Positions 33,511-42,905 of a stretch of 64,000 nucleotides of DNA are shown piece by piece. A program made the translations under genes and the position numbers. Below the pieces are notes generated by a model. The model was given only the letters and a program-made list of their open reading frames with translations. It made no database searches and was not told where the DNA came from. Source of the DNA: Umezawaea endophytica (GTDB lineage: Bacteria; Actinomycetota; Actinomycetes; Mycobacteriales; Pseudonocardiaceae); the NCBI RefSeq assembly GCF_025061645.1, contig NZ_JANYMP010000012.1, positions 124,001 through 188,000 on the forward strand. Reading direction: 5' to 3'. Every line of letters begins with the position of its first letter. Positions within the stretch are counted from its first letter, which is position 1.

Positions 33511-34593
33511 TCAGGATCTAGGTAGTAGGTAGGCGCGGGTTGGGTCGAATTCGACGGCTACCTTGGTTCCTTCCTCCAGTAGTTGGTCCACGTTTGGGTC
33601 TGCTACTGAGGCCAGGACTGTGCCGTGGTCGGTTTCCACCTCGTAGTCGACGCCTGAGCCCAGGTAGACGACGCTGCGCACTATGCCGGTTCCGCCCTCG
33701 GAAGTCGGGGTTACCGAAACCGACTCGGGCCGGACCATCAACACACCTCCACTTCCCAACCCGGGGTGCGTGGCCACGGAGGCCTCCTGGCCGAATACCC
33801 GTACACACCCCCGCCCATCCCGCACCGCGACCTCGGGAACAGGCAAAAAAGTTGCCCGTCCGATGAAGTTGCCCACGAAGACCGAGGCCGGTCGGGTGTA
33901 GACCTCGGTGGGGGTGGCTACCTGTTCGATCTTTCCTGCGTTCATCACCACGATGCGGTCCGACAGGCTCATGGCCTCTGCCTGGTCGTGGGTGACGTAG
34001 AGGCTCGTGATGCCCATCCGTCGTTGCAGCAGGCGGATCTCGCGGCGCATCTGTTCGCGGAACTTGGCGTCCAGGTTGGACAGCGGTTCGTCGAACAGCA
34101 GTACCGACGGTTGCATCACCATGGCGCGGGCCAGTGCTACGCGTTGTTGTTGGCCGCCGGAGAGTTGGTGGGGGAAACGTTCGCCTAGGCCGGTGAGGTT
34201 CATGCTGGTCAGGGCGATTTCTACGGATTCTTCCAACCTGCCCCGCCTGGTGCGGTCTATGCGCAGTCCGTAGGCCACGTTCTCGAAGACCGACAGGTGT
34301 GGGAACAGTGCGTAGCTCTGGAAGACCATGGCCATGGGGCGTTTGTTGGGTGGTAGGCGGAGCATGTCCGCGCCGTCCAGTTCGATGGTTCCGGACGTGG
34401 GGGTCTCGAAGCCGGCGACCATGCGCAGGGTGGTGGTCTTGCCGCAGCCGGATGGGCCCAGGAGGGTGAGGAATTCGCCTGCGCGTACGTCCAGGCTGAC
34501 GCCGCCGACGGCCGGTCTGGCGGTGGGGTCGGTGTTCTCGTAGCGCTTCACCAGGTCGGTGAGCACGACGTGGCCCACGTGGTGATCGGGCAT
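33511..34593 (-). CDS. ABC importer ATPase, FbpC/AfuC/PotA type
   Basis: A 360-aa ATPase: Walker [13 protein letters not shown] (about residues 43-54), Q-loop FQSYALFPH, signature [14 protein letters not shown], Walker [12 protein letters not shown], switch His [10 protein letters not shown], then a C-terminal TOBE-like regulatory domain (about 240-360). It energises the permease encoded immediately upstream (4-bp gap). The carboxy-terminal codons are A/C-ending, unlike its neighbours, in the skewed zone around repeat copy 3. The substrate follows the binding protein: ferric iron or an anionic phosphate-containing compound. Confidence 0.93.
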   Translation of the reverse strand: MPDHHVGHVVLTDLVKRYENTDPTARPAVGGVSLDVRAGEFLTLLGPSGCGKTTTLRMVAGFETPTSGTIELDGADMLRLPPNKRPMAMVFQSYALFPHLSVFENVAYGLRIDRTRRGRLEESVEIALTSMNLTGLGERFPHQLSGGQQQRVALARAMVMQPSVLLFDEPLSNLDAKFREQMRREIRLLQRRMGITSLYVTHDQAEAMSLSDRIVVMNAGKIEQVATPTEVYTRPASVFVGNFIGRATFLPVPEVAVRDGRGCVRVFGQEASVATHPGLGSGGVLMVRPESVSVTPTSEGGTGIVRSVVYLGSGVDYEVETDHGTVLASVADPNVDQLLEEGTKVAVEFDPTRAYLLPRS

Positions 34594-34597
34594 GGTC

Positions 34598-36322
34598 CTA
34601 CTCCTTCACGGCGCCGACCAGCACGGGCGCTTCTGGGGTTGGAACGGCTCGGGCGCGGGCTGGGCCACGGTCGCGGATGGCTAGGCGTACCAGGCCGATC
34701 AGCGTGAGCACGATCGTCATCAGGACGCAGCAGTAGGCGAACGCGTTGCCGAAACGGCCGGCGTCCACCTCGGCGAGGATCTGCGAAGCCATGATCTTGG
34801 TGTCGGGGGTGGTGAGGAAGACGATCGGGGACAGGGTCGTCATGGAGCGGGCGATGGCGAACGTCAGGCCCGCCAGCAGTGCGGGTTTGATCAGCGGGAG
34901 CGTGATGCGGCGGAACGTGGTCGAGTCGTCGGCACCGAGGCTTGCCGACGCCTCGTCGATCGACGGGTGGATCTGGTGCAGGGAGCTGACTCCTGCCCGC
35001 ACCGCGGCGGGCATGCTGCGGATCAGCAGGACGACGATGATGCCGACCGAGCCGCCGAGCACGGCCGCGCCGCCTACCAGTGACGGGATCACCGTGACGC
35101 CGCCCACCAGGTTCTCCGAGCGGAACGCCAGCACGAAGCCGATCCCGAGGACGGTGCCGGGCACGGCCACGCCGAGCATGGCGACGAAGTCGAGGACCGG
35201 GCCGACGCGCGGCAGCTTGCGCACGACCAGGTAGGCGATCAGCACCCCGAGCAGGCCTGCCAGGGGAGCGGCGACCACGGCCATCACGGTGGTGTCGACC
35301 ATGGCCTCCGAGCCGATGCCGAAGAGCACGAAGTCGAAGTGCGCCAACGTGAACGCGTTGTTCACGCCGGGTACGGCGGTGAAGGCACCGAAGAGGATGG
35401 TGGCGTTGATCAGCACGATCACCAGCGCCACCAGGACGGCCACCGCGTAGGCGCACAGCGCGACCGGGCCGCGGTACGTCTGGGGCCTGCCGCTGGGTTT
35501 CCCGGTGACGCTGAAGACCTTCCGCCGGTCGATCCAGTACCGCTGGAGCAGGAACACCAGCACGGCGGGGACCATCAGCGACAGCGAGAACACCGCGCCG
35601 GACGCCACGTCGTACTCGCCGGTGATCGCGATGTAGGCCCGCGACGACAGGACGGTGAAGTCGCCGCCGAGCACCAGCGGGTTGGCCAGGTCGGCGATGG
35701 ACTCGACGAACAGCAGCAGGAACCCGCTGGCGAGGCCGGGCAGCAGCATCGGCAGCGTCACGGTGAGGAACACCTTGGCGCGTCCGGCGCCGAGGCTGGT
35801 CGCGGCCTCGTCCAGCGACGGGTCCAGGCGCTGCATCATGCCGACGAGGGTCAGGTACACGACGGGGAAGAACGACAGCGCGAGCGCGATCGTCAGCCCG
35901 TCCAGGCCGTAGATGTCGTACGGCACCCCGAAGACGCCCTGGCTGATCACGCCGTTGCGGCCGAACAGCACGACCAGCGCGGTGGCGAGCGCGAACGGCG
36001 GGCTCACCACCGGCACGATGGCGATCACGTGCAGGACGCGCTTGAACGGCACGTCCAAGCGCGTCCGCACGAAGGCGAACAGGAACGCGAGCACCGTGCC
36101 GACCGCCGCGACGGACAGGCCGAGCACGACCGTGTTGACGACGATGCCCCGGTTGACCGACGAGCCGAGCAGCGATCCCGCCGCGTCCAGTCCCTCGGGC
36201 GACAACGCCGTGAGCAGCACCTGGAACACCGGGAAGAGCAGGCCGACACCCAGCACGGCGGTGACGACGACGAGCGAGACGGCGAGCGCCGGCTTCGAGC
36301 GGACGCGGTGGAGCACCGACAT
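34598..36322 (-). CDS. ABC importer permease, fused double FbpB/AfuB type
   Basis: A 574-aa membrane protein with about 12 helices, two permease units joined in one chain (about residues 1-270 and 290-560). Each half carries an EAA loop: DEAATSLGAGRAKVFLTVTLP and DEASASLGADDSTTFRRITLP, both touching the ATPase. The gene lies 13 bp after the binding-protein gene and 4 bp before the ATPase gene, forming a complete importer. Double-length permeases are the rule in Fbp/Afu-type iron or sugar-phosphate systems. Confidence 0.93.
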   Translation of the reverse strand: MSVLHRVRSKPALAVSLVVVTAVLGVGLLFPVFQVLLTALSPEGLDAAGSLLGSSVNRGIVVNTVVLGLSVAAVGTVLAFLFAFVRTRLDVPFKRVLHVIAIVPVVSPPFALATALVVLFGRNGVISQGVFGVPYDIYGLDGLTIALALSFFPVVYLTLVGMMQRLDPSLDEAATSLGAGRAKVFLTVTLPMLLPGLASGFLLLFVESIADLANPLVLGGDFTVLSSRAYIAITGEYDVASGAVFSLSLMVPAVLVFLLQRYWIDRRKVFSVTGKPSGRPQTYRGPVALCAYAVAVLVALVIVLINATILFGAFTAVPGVNNAFTLAHFDFVLFGIGSEAMVDTTVMAVVAAPLAGLLGVLIAYLVVRKLPRVGPVLDFVAMLGVAVPGTVLGIGFVLAFRSENLVGGVTVIPSLVGGAAVLGGSVGIIVVLLIRSMPAAVRAGVSSLHQIHPSIDEASASLGADDSTTFRRITLPLIKPALLAGLTFAIARSMTTLSPIVFLTTPDTKIMASQILAEVDAGRFGNAFAYCCVLMTIVLTLIGLVRLAIRDRGPARARAVPTPEAPVLVGAVKE

Positions 36323-36335
36323 GTCGTACCCCGTC

Positions 36336-37367
36336 CTAGTTCGCGGGCGCCGTGGCGACGCCGGACTCGAACCGCTCGATCAGGCCGTTCTTGGCCTTGC
36401 CCGCGGCGGCGATGTCGTAGTCGACGAGCTTCACCGCGACCGGGTCGAACGCCTGCGGCGCGGGCGTGGCGTCGGGTGAGGTCGGGCGCTGGTAGGACTT
36501 CACCGTCGGGCCGATCTCCTGCGCCGTCGCGCTCGCCGCGTAGTCCACGTACGCCTTGGCGGCGTCGAGGTTCCGCGCGTTGGCGAGGACCCCGACCGCG
36601 CCGACCTCGTACCCCGTCCCCTCCTTCGGGAACGTGACGACCAACGACGTCGAGCCCTCCTCCTGGTACTTGACGCAGTCGTGCGAGAACACGACGCCGG
36701 TCGCGACCTCGCCGCGCCCGGCCATCTGCCCCGGAGCGCTGCCGCTCTTGCTGTACTGGAGGACGGACCTGCCGAAGTCCTGGAAGTACCGCAGTCCGGC
36801 CTCCTCACCGCCCTTCACCCGGACGAGCGTGTAGAGCGCGGTGTACGCGGTGCCGGACGTCGCCGGGTGCGCGATGGCGACCTGCTTCGCGAACCCCGGC
36901 GCCAGCAGGTCGTCCCACGACGTCGGCGCCTCCAGCCCGGCCTTGGCGAGCACGTCGCGGTTGGAGCAGAAGCCGAGCGCCCCGATGTACACGCCGGTCC
37001 AGTACCCGGCCGGGTCGCGGTACTTCGCCGGGATATTGCCGGTGGCGGCGGACGTGTAGGGCTGGAGCAGGCCCTGCTCCTTCGCGGCCTCGTAGCCGTC
37101 GGCCGGGCCGCCGTGCCAGACGTCGAACTCCGGGCTGTCCTTCGAGGCGCCGAACCTGGCGACGGCCTCGCCGCTGGACAGCCGGACGTAGTTGGCGGGG
37201 ATGCCGGTCTTGGCGGTGAAGCCTGCGGTCATCTTCTGGCACCAGTCCTCGGCCGCGCCGCACGCGACGACGACCTCCTTGCCGGGACCGGACGCCTCGG
37301 GGGCGCGTTGGGAGCACGCGGTGGTGGTGAGCGCTAGAGCCGCGAGCACGGCCATCGTCTTGCGCAT
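36336..37367 (-). CDS. Solute-binding lipoprotein of Fbp/Afu-type importer
   Basis: A 343-aa periplasmic-binding-protein homologue exported as a lipoprotein: lipobox LTTTAC puts the acylated Cys at residue 18. The mature domain has class II binding-protein landmarks (VVVACGAAEDWCQKM, DVWHGGPADGYEAA, TSGTAYTALYTL). Paired Tyr residues of ferric-binding FbpA proteins are not clearly visible. The relative AfuA binds sugar phosphates, so the ligand might be phosphorylated. An adjacent two-component system lies just upstream on the same strand, with a direct-repeat candidate response-regulator site in between. Confidence 0.88.
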   Translation of the reverse strand: MRKTMAVLAALALTTTACSQRAPEASGPGKEVVVACGAAEDWCQKMTAGFTAKTGIPANYVRLSSGEAVARFGASKDSPEFDVWHGGPADGYEAAKEQGLLQPYTSAATGNIPAKYRDPAGYWTGVYIGALGFCSNRDVLAKAGLEAPTSWDDLLAPGFAKQVAIAHPATSGTAYTALYTLVRVKGGEEAGLRYFQDFGRSVLQYSKSGSAPGQMAGRGEVATGVVFSHDCVKYQEEGSTSLVVTFPKEGTGYEVGAVGVLANARNLDAAKAYVDYAASATAQEIGPTVKSYQRPTSPDATPAPQAFDPVAVKLVDYDIAAAGKAKNGLIERFESGVATAPAN

Positions 37368-37457
37368 CGGAATCTCCCTGTCGAGATCTCCCCGGACTGC
37401 GTTGTCGGGGTTGATCGGAACGGTAGGGACCGGCGGCGGCCGGTGGCGTCACCGCGA

Positions 37458-37475
37458 GGTGATGCTTGGTGATGC
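37458..37475 (-). promoter_or_regulatory. Candidate OmpR-type response-regulator site
   Basis: Two identical 8-mers, GGTGATGC at 37458-37465 and 37468-37475, repeat with a 10-bp period, the spacing preferred by PhoB/OmpR-type dimers. They lie about 90 bp upstream of the binding-protein gene and just after the response-regulator gene. A third degenerate copy (GGTGGCGT, 37442-37449) sits closer to the gene. Confidence 0.5.
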
Positions 37476-37484
37476 CGCGGTTAC

Positions 37485-38180
37485 CTACGAAGTCCAGGGC
37501 AGGATCCGGTAGCCCGCTCCGCGCACGGTCTCGATGTAGCGGGGGTGCGCGGACTCGTCGTGCAGCCTCAGCCGCAGCCGGTAGATCGCCGCCTTCACCA
37601 TGTCGCGCCCACCCAGCCACTCGTCGGCCTCCCACACCTCCGCGAGCAGCTTCCGCCACGACACGACCTCGCCTGGCCGGGCGGCCAGCGCGGTGAGCAG
37701 CCGCCACTCCCGGTCGGTCAGCGCCACGGACCGGCCTCCCGCCGTGACGACCCGCGTCCGGGCGTCGAACCGCAGGTCGCCGACGGTCAGCGGTCCGGTC
37801 GCACGGGCCGACGTGCGGCGCAGCAGCGCGTTCACCCGCAGCGCCAGCACGCGCGGCTTGAACGGCTTCGCGACGTAGTCGTCCGCCCCCGCCTCCAGGC
37901 CCTCGATCATCTCGTCGTCGTCGGACCGGGAGGTCAGGATGAGCACCGGCAGCGACCCCGCCGCCCGGATCTCCCGGCACAGCGACATCCCGTCCAGGCC
38001 CGGCAGCCCGACGTCCAGCACCGCGATGTCGACACCGCCCGCCAGCCACGCCTCGCGGGCGCGCAGGCCGTCGTGGACGGTGAGGACCCGCAGGCCCTCC
38101 GTCTCCAGGATGAACGCCACCATGTCGGCCATCTGCGGCTCGTCCTCGGCGACCAGCGCGAGCGGGGCTTCGTCGGTCAC
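37485..38180 (-). CDS. OmpR/PhoB-family response regulator
   Basis: 231 aa. The receiver domain has the acidic pocket AEDEP (about 11-15), phosphoacceptor D56 in VLDVGLPG, Thr/Ser in LTSRS and Lys in AKPF (about 106). The C-terminal winged helix (about 130-231) ends YIETVRGAGYRIL. GTG at 38180 overlaps the histidine-kinase stop by 4 bp, so both are co-translated, but the order is kinase first. The importer genes follow on the same strand and are the likely target. Confidence 0.93.
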   Translation of the reverse strand: MTDEAPLALVAEDEPQMADMVAFILETEGLRVLTVHDGLRAREAWLAGGVDIAVLDVGLPGLDGMSLCREIRAAGSLPVLILTSRSDDDEMIEGLEAGADDYVAKPFKPRVLALRVNALLRRTSARATGPLTVGDLRFDARTRVVTAGGRSVALTDREWRLLTALAARPGEVVSWRKLLAEVWEADEWLGGRDMVKAAIYRLRLRLHDESAHPRYIETVRGAGYRILPWTS

Positions 38181-39052
38181 GGGTTCCTCCTGTGCGGCAG
38201 CCGCAGCATGATCGTGGTCCCGCGCCGCGGCGTCGTGTCGACCAGCAGCCTGCCGCCGTGCAGCAGCGCGATCTGGCGGGTCAGCACCAGCCCGAGACCG
38301 GTGCCGTCGGCCAGCGGCGAGCCGGACACGAACGGCCGGAACAGCTTCTCCCGCGCCTCCGGCGTCATGCCCGCGCCGTCGTCGGTGACGCTGATGACCG
38401 CCGAGTCGTCGTTGCTGATCACCCGCAGCACGACCATGCCGCCGTTCGCGGTGAACCGCATCGCGTTCGTGCTCAGGTTGACGATGGCGCGGGTGATCAG
38501 CCGCTCGTCGGCGGTGACCACCGGCGGGAGCCGCGGCAGGTCGACGGTGATCCGCTGGTCGCGCTGCTCCGCCAGCGGCCGGAGCCCGCGGACCGCGTCC
38601 GCGACGACCCGGTTCAGGTCCACCGCCGCGAGCCGCGCGGTGAACGCCCCGGCCTCGATCCTGGCCTGCACCAGCAGGTCCTCGGCGATGGCGATGGTCT
38701 GGTCGGTCTGGTCGGAGATCGTCGTGAGGAACCGCCGCTGCCGGTCGTTGACCTCGCCGGGGGTGCCCTGGAGCAGCAGGTCGGCCGCGACCTTCACCAT
38801 GGCCAGCGGGGTGCGCACGTCGTGGCTCACGGCCGCGACCAGGTCGGCGCGCGCGGTGGCCGTGCGACGGGCCTCGCCCAGTTCGGCGGACAGCGCCGCG
38901 AACCGGCGGTCGGACTCCCGGACGGCCAGCGCTGCCACGCCCGTCGGCAGCAGCACCGTCAACGCCGCCCAGACCGGGCCGACCAGGTCGACGAGCAGCG
39001 GTCCGGACAGCGCGGCGCACCCTACGGCTGCCAGCCACGGCCACTTGTTCAC
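38177..39052 (-). CDS. Sensor histidine kinase
   Basis: A 291-aa kinase with two short N-terminal membrane helices (about 8-24 and 26-44) and almost no extracellular loop, so it probably senses within or at the membrane. HisKA has H77 in VSHDVRTPLAM; HATPase_c has N-box NLSTNAMRF, G1 DDGAGM and G2 GTGLGL. It is co-encoded with the response regulator (4-bp overlap). The lack of an extracytoplasmic domain is typical of intramembrane-sensing kinases, sometimes acting with an ABC partner. That idea is inference. Confidence 0.92.
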   Translation of the reverse strand: MNKWPWLAAVGCAALSGPLLVDLVGPVWAALTVLLPTGVAALAVRESDRRFAALSAELGEARRTATARADLVAAVSHDVRTPLAMVKVAADLLLQGTPGEVNDRQRRFLTTISDQTDQTIAIAEDLLVQARIEAGAFTARLAAVDLNRVVADAVRGLRPLAEQRDQRITVDLPRLPPVVTADERLITRAIVNLSTNAMRFTANGGMVVLRVISNDDSAVISVTDDGAGMTPEAREKLFRPFVSGSPLADGTGLGLVLTRQIALLHGGRLLVDTTPRRGTTIMLRLPHRRNP

Positions 39053-39090
39053 CGGGCCATCATGGATGCGCGGGCGGGGCTTTGGAGCGG

Positions 39091-40341
39091 TTAGACGAAC
39101 ATGTTGCCGGTCGCGATCTTCGGTCGTCCCAGCACCACCGGGGCACCCACGACGGCCGCCCGGTACACGTCCACCGTCCCGGCGGCGATCTTCGTCCAGT
39201 CGAAGTCCGTCGCCAGCCGCGCTTTCGCCGCGCGGGCCCGCCGCACCGCGCCGGGCCGGTCCGCCAGCACCGAGCGCACGGCCGTCCCGATCCCGTCGAC
39301 GTCACCGGGGGTGAACGACAGCCCGGTGTCGCCGTCCCGCACGACCTCGCCGAGCCCGCCCGCCGTGGACGCGACCAGCGGCGTCCCCGCCGCGGCGGCC
39401 TCCAGTGCCACGATCCCGAACGGCTCGTACTTGCTCGGCAGCACCACGGCGTCGGCCGCGGCCAGCACCGCCGTCAGCTCCCGGTCGGACAGGTGGCCCA
39501 CGAAGTCCACCGCTCGCCGCACCTTGTGCTTGCGCGACTGCTCGACGAGCCAGTCCGCGTGGCTGCCCTCGCCCGCGACGACCAGCCGGGTCCCGCGGTG
39601 GGTCCGCCGGATGCGGGGGAGCGCGGCCAGCAGGTCCTGCACGCCCTTCTCCCACTCCAGGCGGCCGAAGAACAGCAGCAGCGGGTCGCCGTGCGGGCTG
39701 TACCTCTTCCGCGCCGCGGCCACCTCGGCGGGCTTGACCTTCCAGCGTCGGGGCTCGATCCCGTTGTGCAGCACGGTGATCCCGCCCCGGTCGACGTCGA
39801 ACAGGTGCGCCACCTCGGTGCGCATCGCGGCCGAGCAGGTGATCAGCGAGTCGGCCCGGTTCGCCAGCCACCACTCGACGGAGTGCACCTGCTGGTTCAA
39901 CGTCTGCGACAGCCACCCGCTGTGCCGCCCGGCTTCCGTGGCGTGCACGGTCGCGACCAGCGGCACCTCGGCCGCCTCGGCGAGCGCGACGGCGGGGTGC
40001 GTCACCAGCCAGTCGTGCGCGTGCACCACGTCGGGCCGCCACTCCCGCAGCAGCGCCAGGCCCGCGCGGGTCATCGCGTGGCCCATGGCCAGCGTCCACG
40101 CCACCAGGTCGCGCTCGAACACCAGGTGCGCGGGGTCTTCGGCGACCCGGATCAGCCGCACCCCCTCGGACACCTCGTCCGTGGTGGGGTGGGTGATCGC
40201 GTCGCTGCCGGACGGCTGGCGGCACAGCACCACGACGTCGTGGCCCTGCGAGCCGAGCTGGGTCGCGACCGCGTGGACGTGCCTGCCGAGACCGCCGACG
40301 ACGACCGGCGGGTATTCCCAGGACAACATCAACACGCGCAT
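39091..40341 (-). CDS. GT4 alpha-1,4-glucosyltransferase, Rv3032-like
   Basis: A 416-aa GT-B glycosyltransferase. MLSWEYPPVVVGGLGRHV (about 5-22) is the glycogen-synthase-like N-terminal acceptor loop; FFGRLEWEKGVQDL (about 228) and the C-terminal E-x7-E in YEPFGIVALEAAAAG are the nucleotide-sugar site. It is the same size and order as M. tuberculosis Rv3032, which elongates intracellular methylglucose lipopolysaccharide and glycogen. The start ATG overlaps the branching-enzyme gene by 13 bp. The order methyltransferase, GH57, GT4 matches Rv3030-Rv3031-Rv3032. Confidence 0.9.
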   Translation of the reverse strand: MRVLMLSWEYPPVVVGGLGRHVHAVATQLGSQGHDVVVLCRQPSGSDAITHPTTDEVSEGVRLIRVAEDPAHLVFERDLVAWTLAMGHAMTRAGLALLREWRPDVVHAHDWLVTHPAVALAEAAEVPLVATVHATEAGRHSGWLSQTLNQQVHSVEWWLANRADSLITCSAAMRTEVAHLFDVDRGGITVLHNGIEPRRWKVKPAEVAAARKRYSPHGDPLLLFFGRLEWEKGVQDLLAALPRIRRTHRGTRLVVAGEGSHADWLVEQSRKHKVRRAVDFVGHLSDRELTAVLAAADAVVLPSKYEPFGIVALEAAAAGTPLVASTAGGLGEVVRDGDTGLSFTPGDVDGIGTAVRSVLADRPGAVRRARAAKARLATDFDWTKIAAGTVDVYRAAVVGAPVVLGRPKIATGNMFV

Positions 40342-41825
40342 GAGACATCCTCGCACTTCGTGCACTTCGCCAGTCCCCTGGCGTCGAGGTGGCCGAACGG
40401 GCCGTCGAGCAGGCGCAGTTCGGCCGCCCGCGCGCCGTCCCGGCGTCGGGTGACCAGTTCGCGGAACCGCTCCGCGTGCACCTTCGCGCGGTAGCGGGCG
40501 TAGTCGGCCGCGGAGTTCTTGGTGATCATGAACGCCCAGTCGCTGGACAGCGCCAGCAGCGCTTCCCGCACGGCCTGGTCCAGCACGGGGTCCCGCACCG
40601 CGCCGTCGAAGTCGAGCGCCAGCAGTTCGCGCTGCACCTCGGCGTTGCCGTGGACGACGTCGGACACCTGCGGTCCGGCCCACGTGCCCCAGTCCTTGCC
40701 CGCGCCCCACGACGACGGCGGCAGGTCGACGCGCCCGCCGAGGTGCCCGGCCTCCAGCGCGCCGCGCAACGTCGTCACGCGCACCCCGGCGAGCGGCAGC
40801 GCCCGCAGCACGGCCTCCAGCCACGCCGGACCCTCGTGCCACCAGTGCCCGTACAGCTCGGTGTCGTACGCGGCCACGACGAGGCTCGGCCGTCCGTGCC
40901 GCTCCTTCAGGTCCCGCAGCCGTCGCACGACGGCGTCGACGAAGTCCGCCGCGTGCCGCTGCACCACGAGGGCCGCCGCGGCGGGCTCGTACGGCTCCTT
41001 GTCCTCGGGGGCCACGTCGACGCCCGTCACCCGCGACGGCTTGAGCCCGGTCGGGTGGTCGAAGGTGTGGAAGTCGCGGTACGCCGGGTCGCCGGGGTAG
41101 CCGACCTTCGGCGACCACACCCGGTACGACACCTCCAGGTCGCGGCCGAAGCAGACGACGTCCGAGTCGCCGACGGTCCGCGCGGCCGACGTGTCGCCGT
41201 CCAGCGACGGGCCGTCGACCATGAACCGCCGCACGCCCGCCGCCGCGTACCCCGTCTCCATGCCGGGCGCGTAACCGCACTCCGGTGCCCAGATGCCCTC
41301 CGGCGTGGAGCCGATCCGCAGCGCCGTGTCCTCCAGCCCGGTGCGCAGCGAGAAGGCGCGCAGCCGGGGGTCGAGCAGCGGCTGGAACGGGTGCGCGGCC
41401 GGGCCGCCGAGCAGTTCGACGGTGCCGGAGTCGACCAGCGGGCGCAGCAGCGGCGAGAACCCGTGCCGCCAGCGGGTCTCGAACCTCTCCAGCGCCCACG
41501 CGGACTGCCGGTGCTCGTAGGTGCTCAGGTCCGCCAGCCGCCGCCCGGCGTACTGGGCGCGGAGCTGCCAGTTGCCCAGCCAGTCGTGGACGCCGCGCAG
41601 GCTGTACGGGTCGTCGAGCTGCGCGGCCAGCACGGGGGTGACGCCGAGCGTGAGCACGTCCCGGCGGCCCTCGGCGGCGAACCGCTCCAGCAGGTCCACC
41701 ACGGGCAGGTACGAGTGCGCCCACGCCTGGTACAGCCACTCCTCGCCGACCGGCCACCCGCCCTGGTGCGCGAGCCACGGCAGGTGGCTGTGCAGCACGA
41801 GGCAGAACGTGCCCTCGTCGGTCAT
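40329..41825 (-). CDS. GH57 1,4-alpha-glucan branching enzyme, Rv3031-like
   Basis: A 498-aa GH57 protein. Conserved regions: LVLHSHLPW (residues 8-16, His-Ser-His), GIWAPECGYAPG with the nucleophile Glu (about 194), and VAAYDTELYGHWWHEGP with the acid Asp (about 360). The C-terminal DUF1957-type helical domain ends with the Cys-rich KCTKCEDVSCAC. It makes alpha-1,6 branches in glucan or polymethylated glucan precursors, together with the adjacent GT4 enzyme. ATG at 41825 overlaps the methyltransferase stop by 4 bp. Confidence 0.92.
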   Translation of the reverse strand: MTDEGTFCLVLHSHLPWLAHQGGWPVGEEWLYQAWAHSYLPVVDLLERFAAEGRRDVLTLGVTPVLAAQLDDPYSLRGVHDWLGNWQLRAQYAGRRLADLSTYEHRQSAWALERFETRWRHGFSPLLRPLVDSGTVELLGGPAAHPFQPLLDPRLRAFSLRTGLEDTALRIGSTPEGIWAPECGYAPGMETGYAAAGVRRFMVDGPSLDGDTSAARTVGDSDVVCFGRDLEVSYRVWSPKVGYPGDPAYRDFHTFDHPTGLKPSRVTGVDVAPEDKEPYEPAAAALVVQRHAADFVDAVVRRLRDLKERHGRPSLVVAAYDTELYGHWWHEGPAWLEAVLRALPLAGVRVTTLRGALEAGHLGGRVDLPPSSWGAGKDWGTWAGPQVSDVVHGNAEVQRELLALDFDGAVRDPVLDQAVREALLALSSDWAFMITKNSAADYARYRAKVHAERFRELVTRRRDGARAAELRLLDGPFGHLDARGLAKCTKCEDVSCAC

Positions 41826-42568
41826 GCGCGGACCGCCACGGCCACCAGGTCGAGGCTGGTGTCGAGGTCGGCGGGGGTGATGTCGAAGTCCTCGCCGCGC
41901 ACGGACGTCACGGCGGCCAGCAGTTCGGGGGACCACTCGCCGCCGGACAGCACCACGTCCACCTGCGCGTCGATGATCGACCCGCCGAGCGCGGCGTCCA
42001 GCTCCAGCAGCCTCGGCCCGTGCCGCAGCCCGGTCAGCGACTCGATCCGCAGGCCCGGCACGTCCAGCAGCTCGTGCAGCTCGTCGGGCGCGAGTTCCCT
42101 GGTGTGGAACGGGTTGTGCGGTTTGTCGAGGCCCGGCGAGAACGTCAGCCGGTTCGGCGTGGTCATCAGCAGCCTGCCGCCGGGGCGCAGCACCCGCACG
42201 CACTCGGCGACGAACTCCTCCTGGTTCCACAGGTGTTCGATCACCTGGAGGTTCGCCACCACGTCCACGGCGCCCGTGCGCAGCGGCAGCGAGGCCAGGT
42301 TCCCGCGCACCACGGCGAGTTCGGGGTAGGCGGCGCCGACGTGCGCCGCGGTGAACGCGTCGTAGTCCAGCGCGACGACCCGCGCGGCCCGCTCGGCGAT
42401 CAGCTTCGCGCCGTAGCCCTCGCCGCAGCCCGCTTCGAGCACGACGGCGTCCGCGCAGTGGCGCAGCAGGTCGAGGTAGGCCGCCTCGTGTCTGCGGAAC
42501 CAGTAGTTCTCGACGTCGATACCGGGCACGGTCCGCTCACCGGTGAGAGGCAGGGGCGCTGGCGTCAC
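41822..42568 (-). CDS. Class I SAM methyltransferase, Rv3030-like
   Basis: 248 aa. Motif I VLEAGCGEGYGAKLI (about 47-61), LDYDAFTAAH with the ribose-binding Asp, and VVANLQVIEHLWNQEEF with an acidic post-motif. GTG at 42568 was chosen because TACTCT (42575-42580 on this strand) ends 6 nt before it, giving a leaderless message; the frame is open to 42658. As the first gene of the GH57/GT4 operon, it corresponds by position to Rv3030. The methyl acceptor is probably a glucan or glucosylglycerate-type sugar, by analogy. Confidence 0.88.
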   Translation of the reverse strand: MTPAPLPLTGERTVPGIDVENYWFRRHEAAYLDLLRHCADAVVLEAGCGEGYGAKLIAERAARVVALDYDAFTAAHVGAAYPELAVVRGNLASLPLRTGAVDVVANLQVIEHLWNQEEFVAECVRVLRPGGRLLMTTPNRLTFSPGLDKPHNPFHTRELAPDELHELLDVPGLRIESLTGLRHGPRLLELDAALGGSIIDAQVDVVLSGGEWSPELLAAVTSVRGEDFDITPADLDTSLDLVAVAVRA

Positions 42569-42905
42569 CCGGCCAGAGTAGTGGCTCGTTACTCGCTGGT
42601 AGCAAGTCAGGTGCAGGTGACCCGGTGTATTCGCGATTAACTCGAATGAGATCCGCATTCCGTGCGATATCGGTCCAATTAACTACCCGCTGATGGCTCA
42701 GTGGTCCGAAAACTCTCCGTTAAATAGACACAATCGGGTGACCTGTCGCTGCCGGGTTTTGATCTTACGGAGCAGTGTTTACCCTGGTCGTCGGGTATGT
42801 GAGATCGGTTCGGCTCGGCGGGAACGGGCTCGAAGAGGCTGGTTGGTGGTAGGCCTCATCGGTACTCTCGGCCAATCTTCAACTAGGCGGGATGAGTGGT
42901 CAGCC
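42569..42905. other. 337-bp divergent promoter region
   Basis: Holds the leaderless -10 TACTCT for the minus-strand methyltransferase (42575-42580). A second TACTCT on the + strand (42863-42868) could be the -10 of the coiled-coil gene starting at 42906. It is relatively A/T-rich for this genome between 42620 and 42770. I see no other gene in it. Confidence 0.5.
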
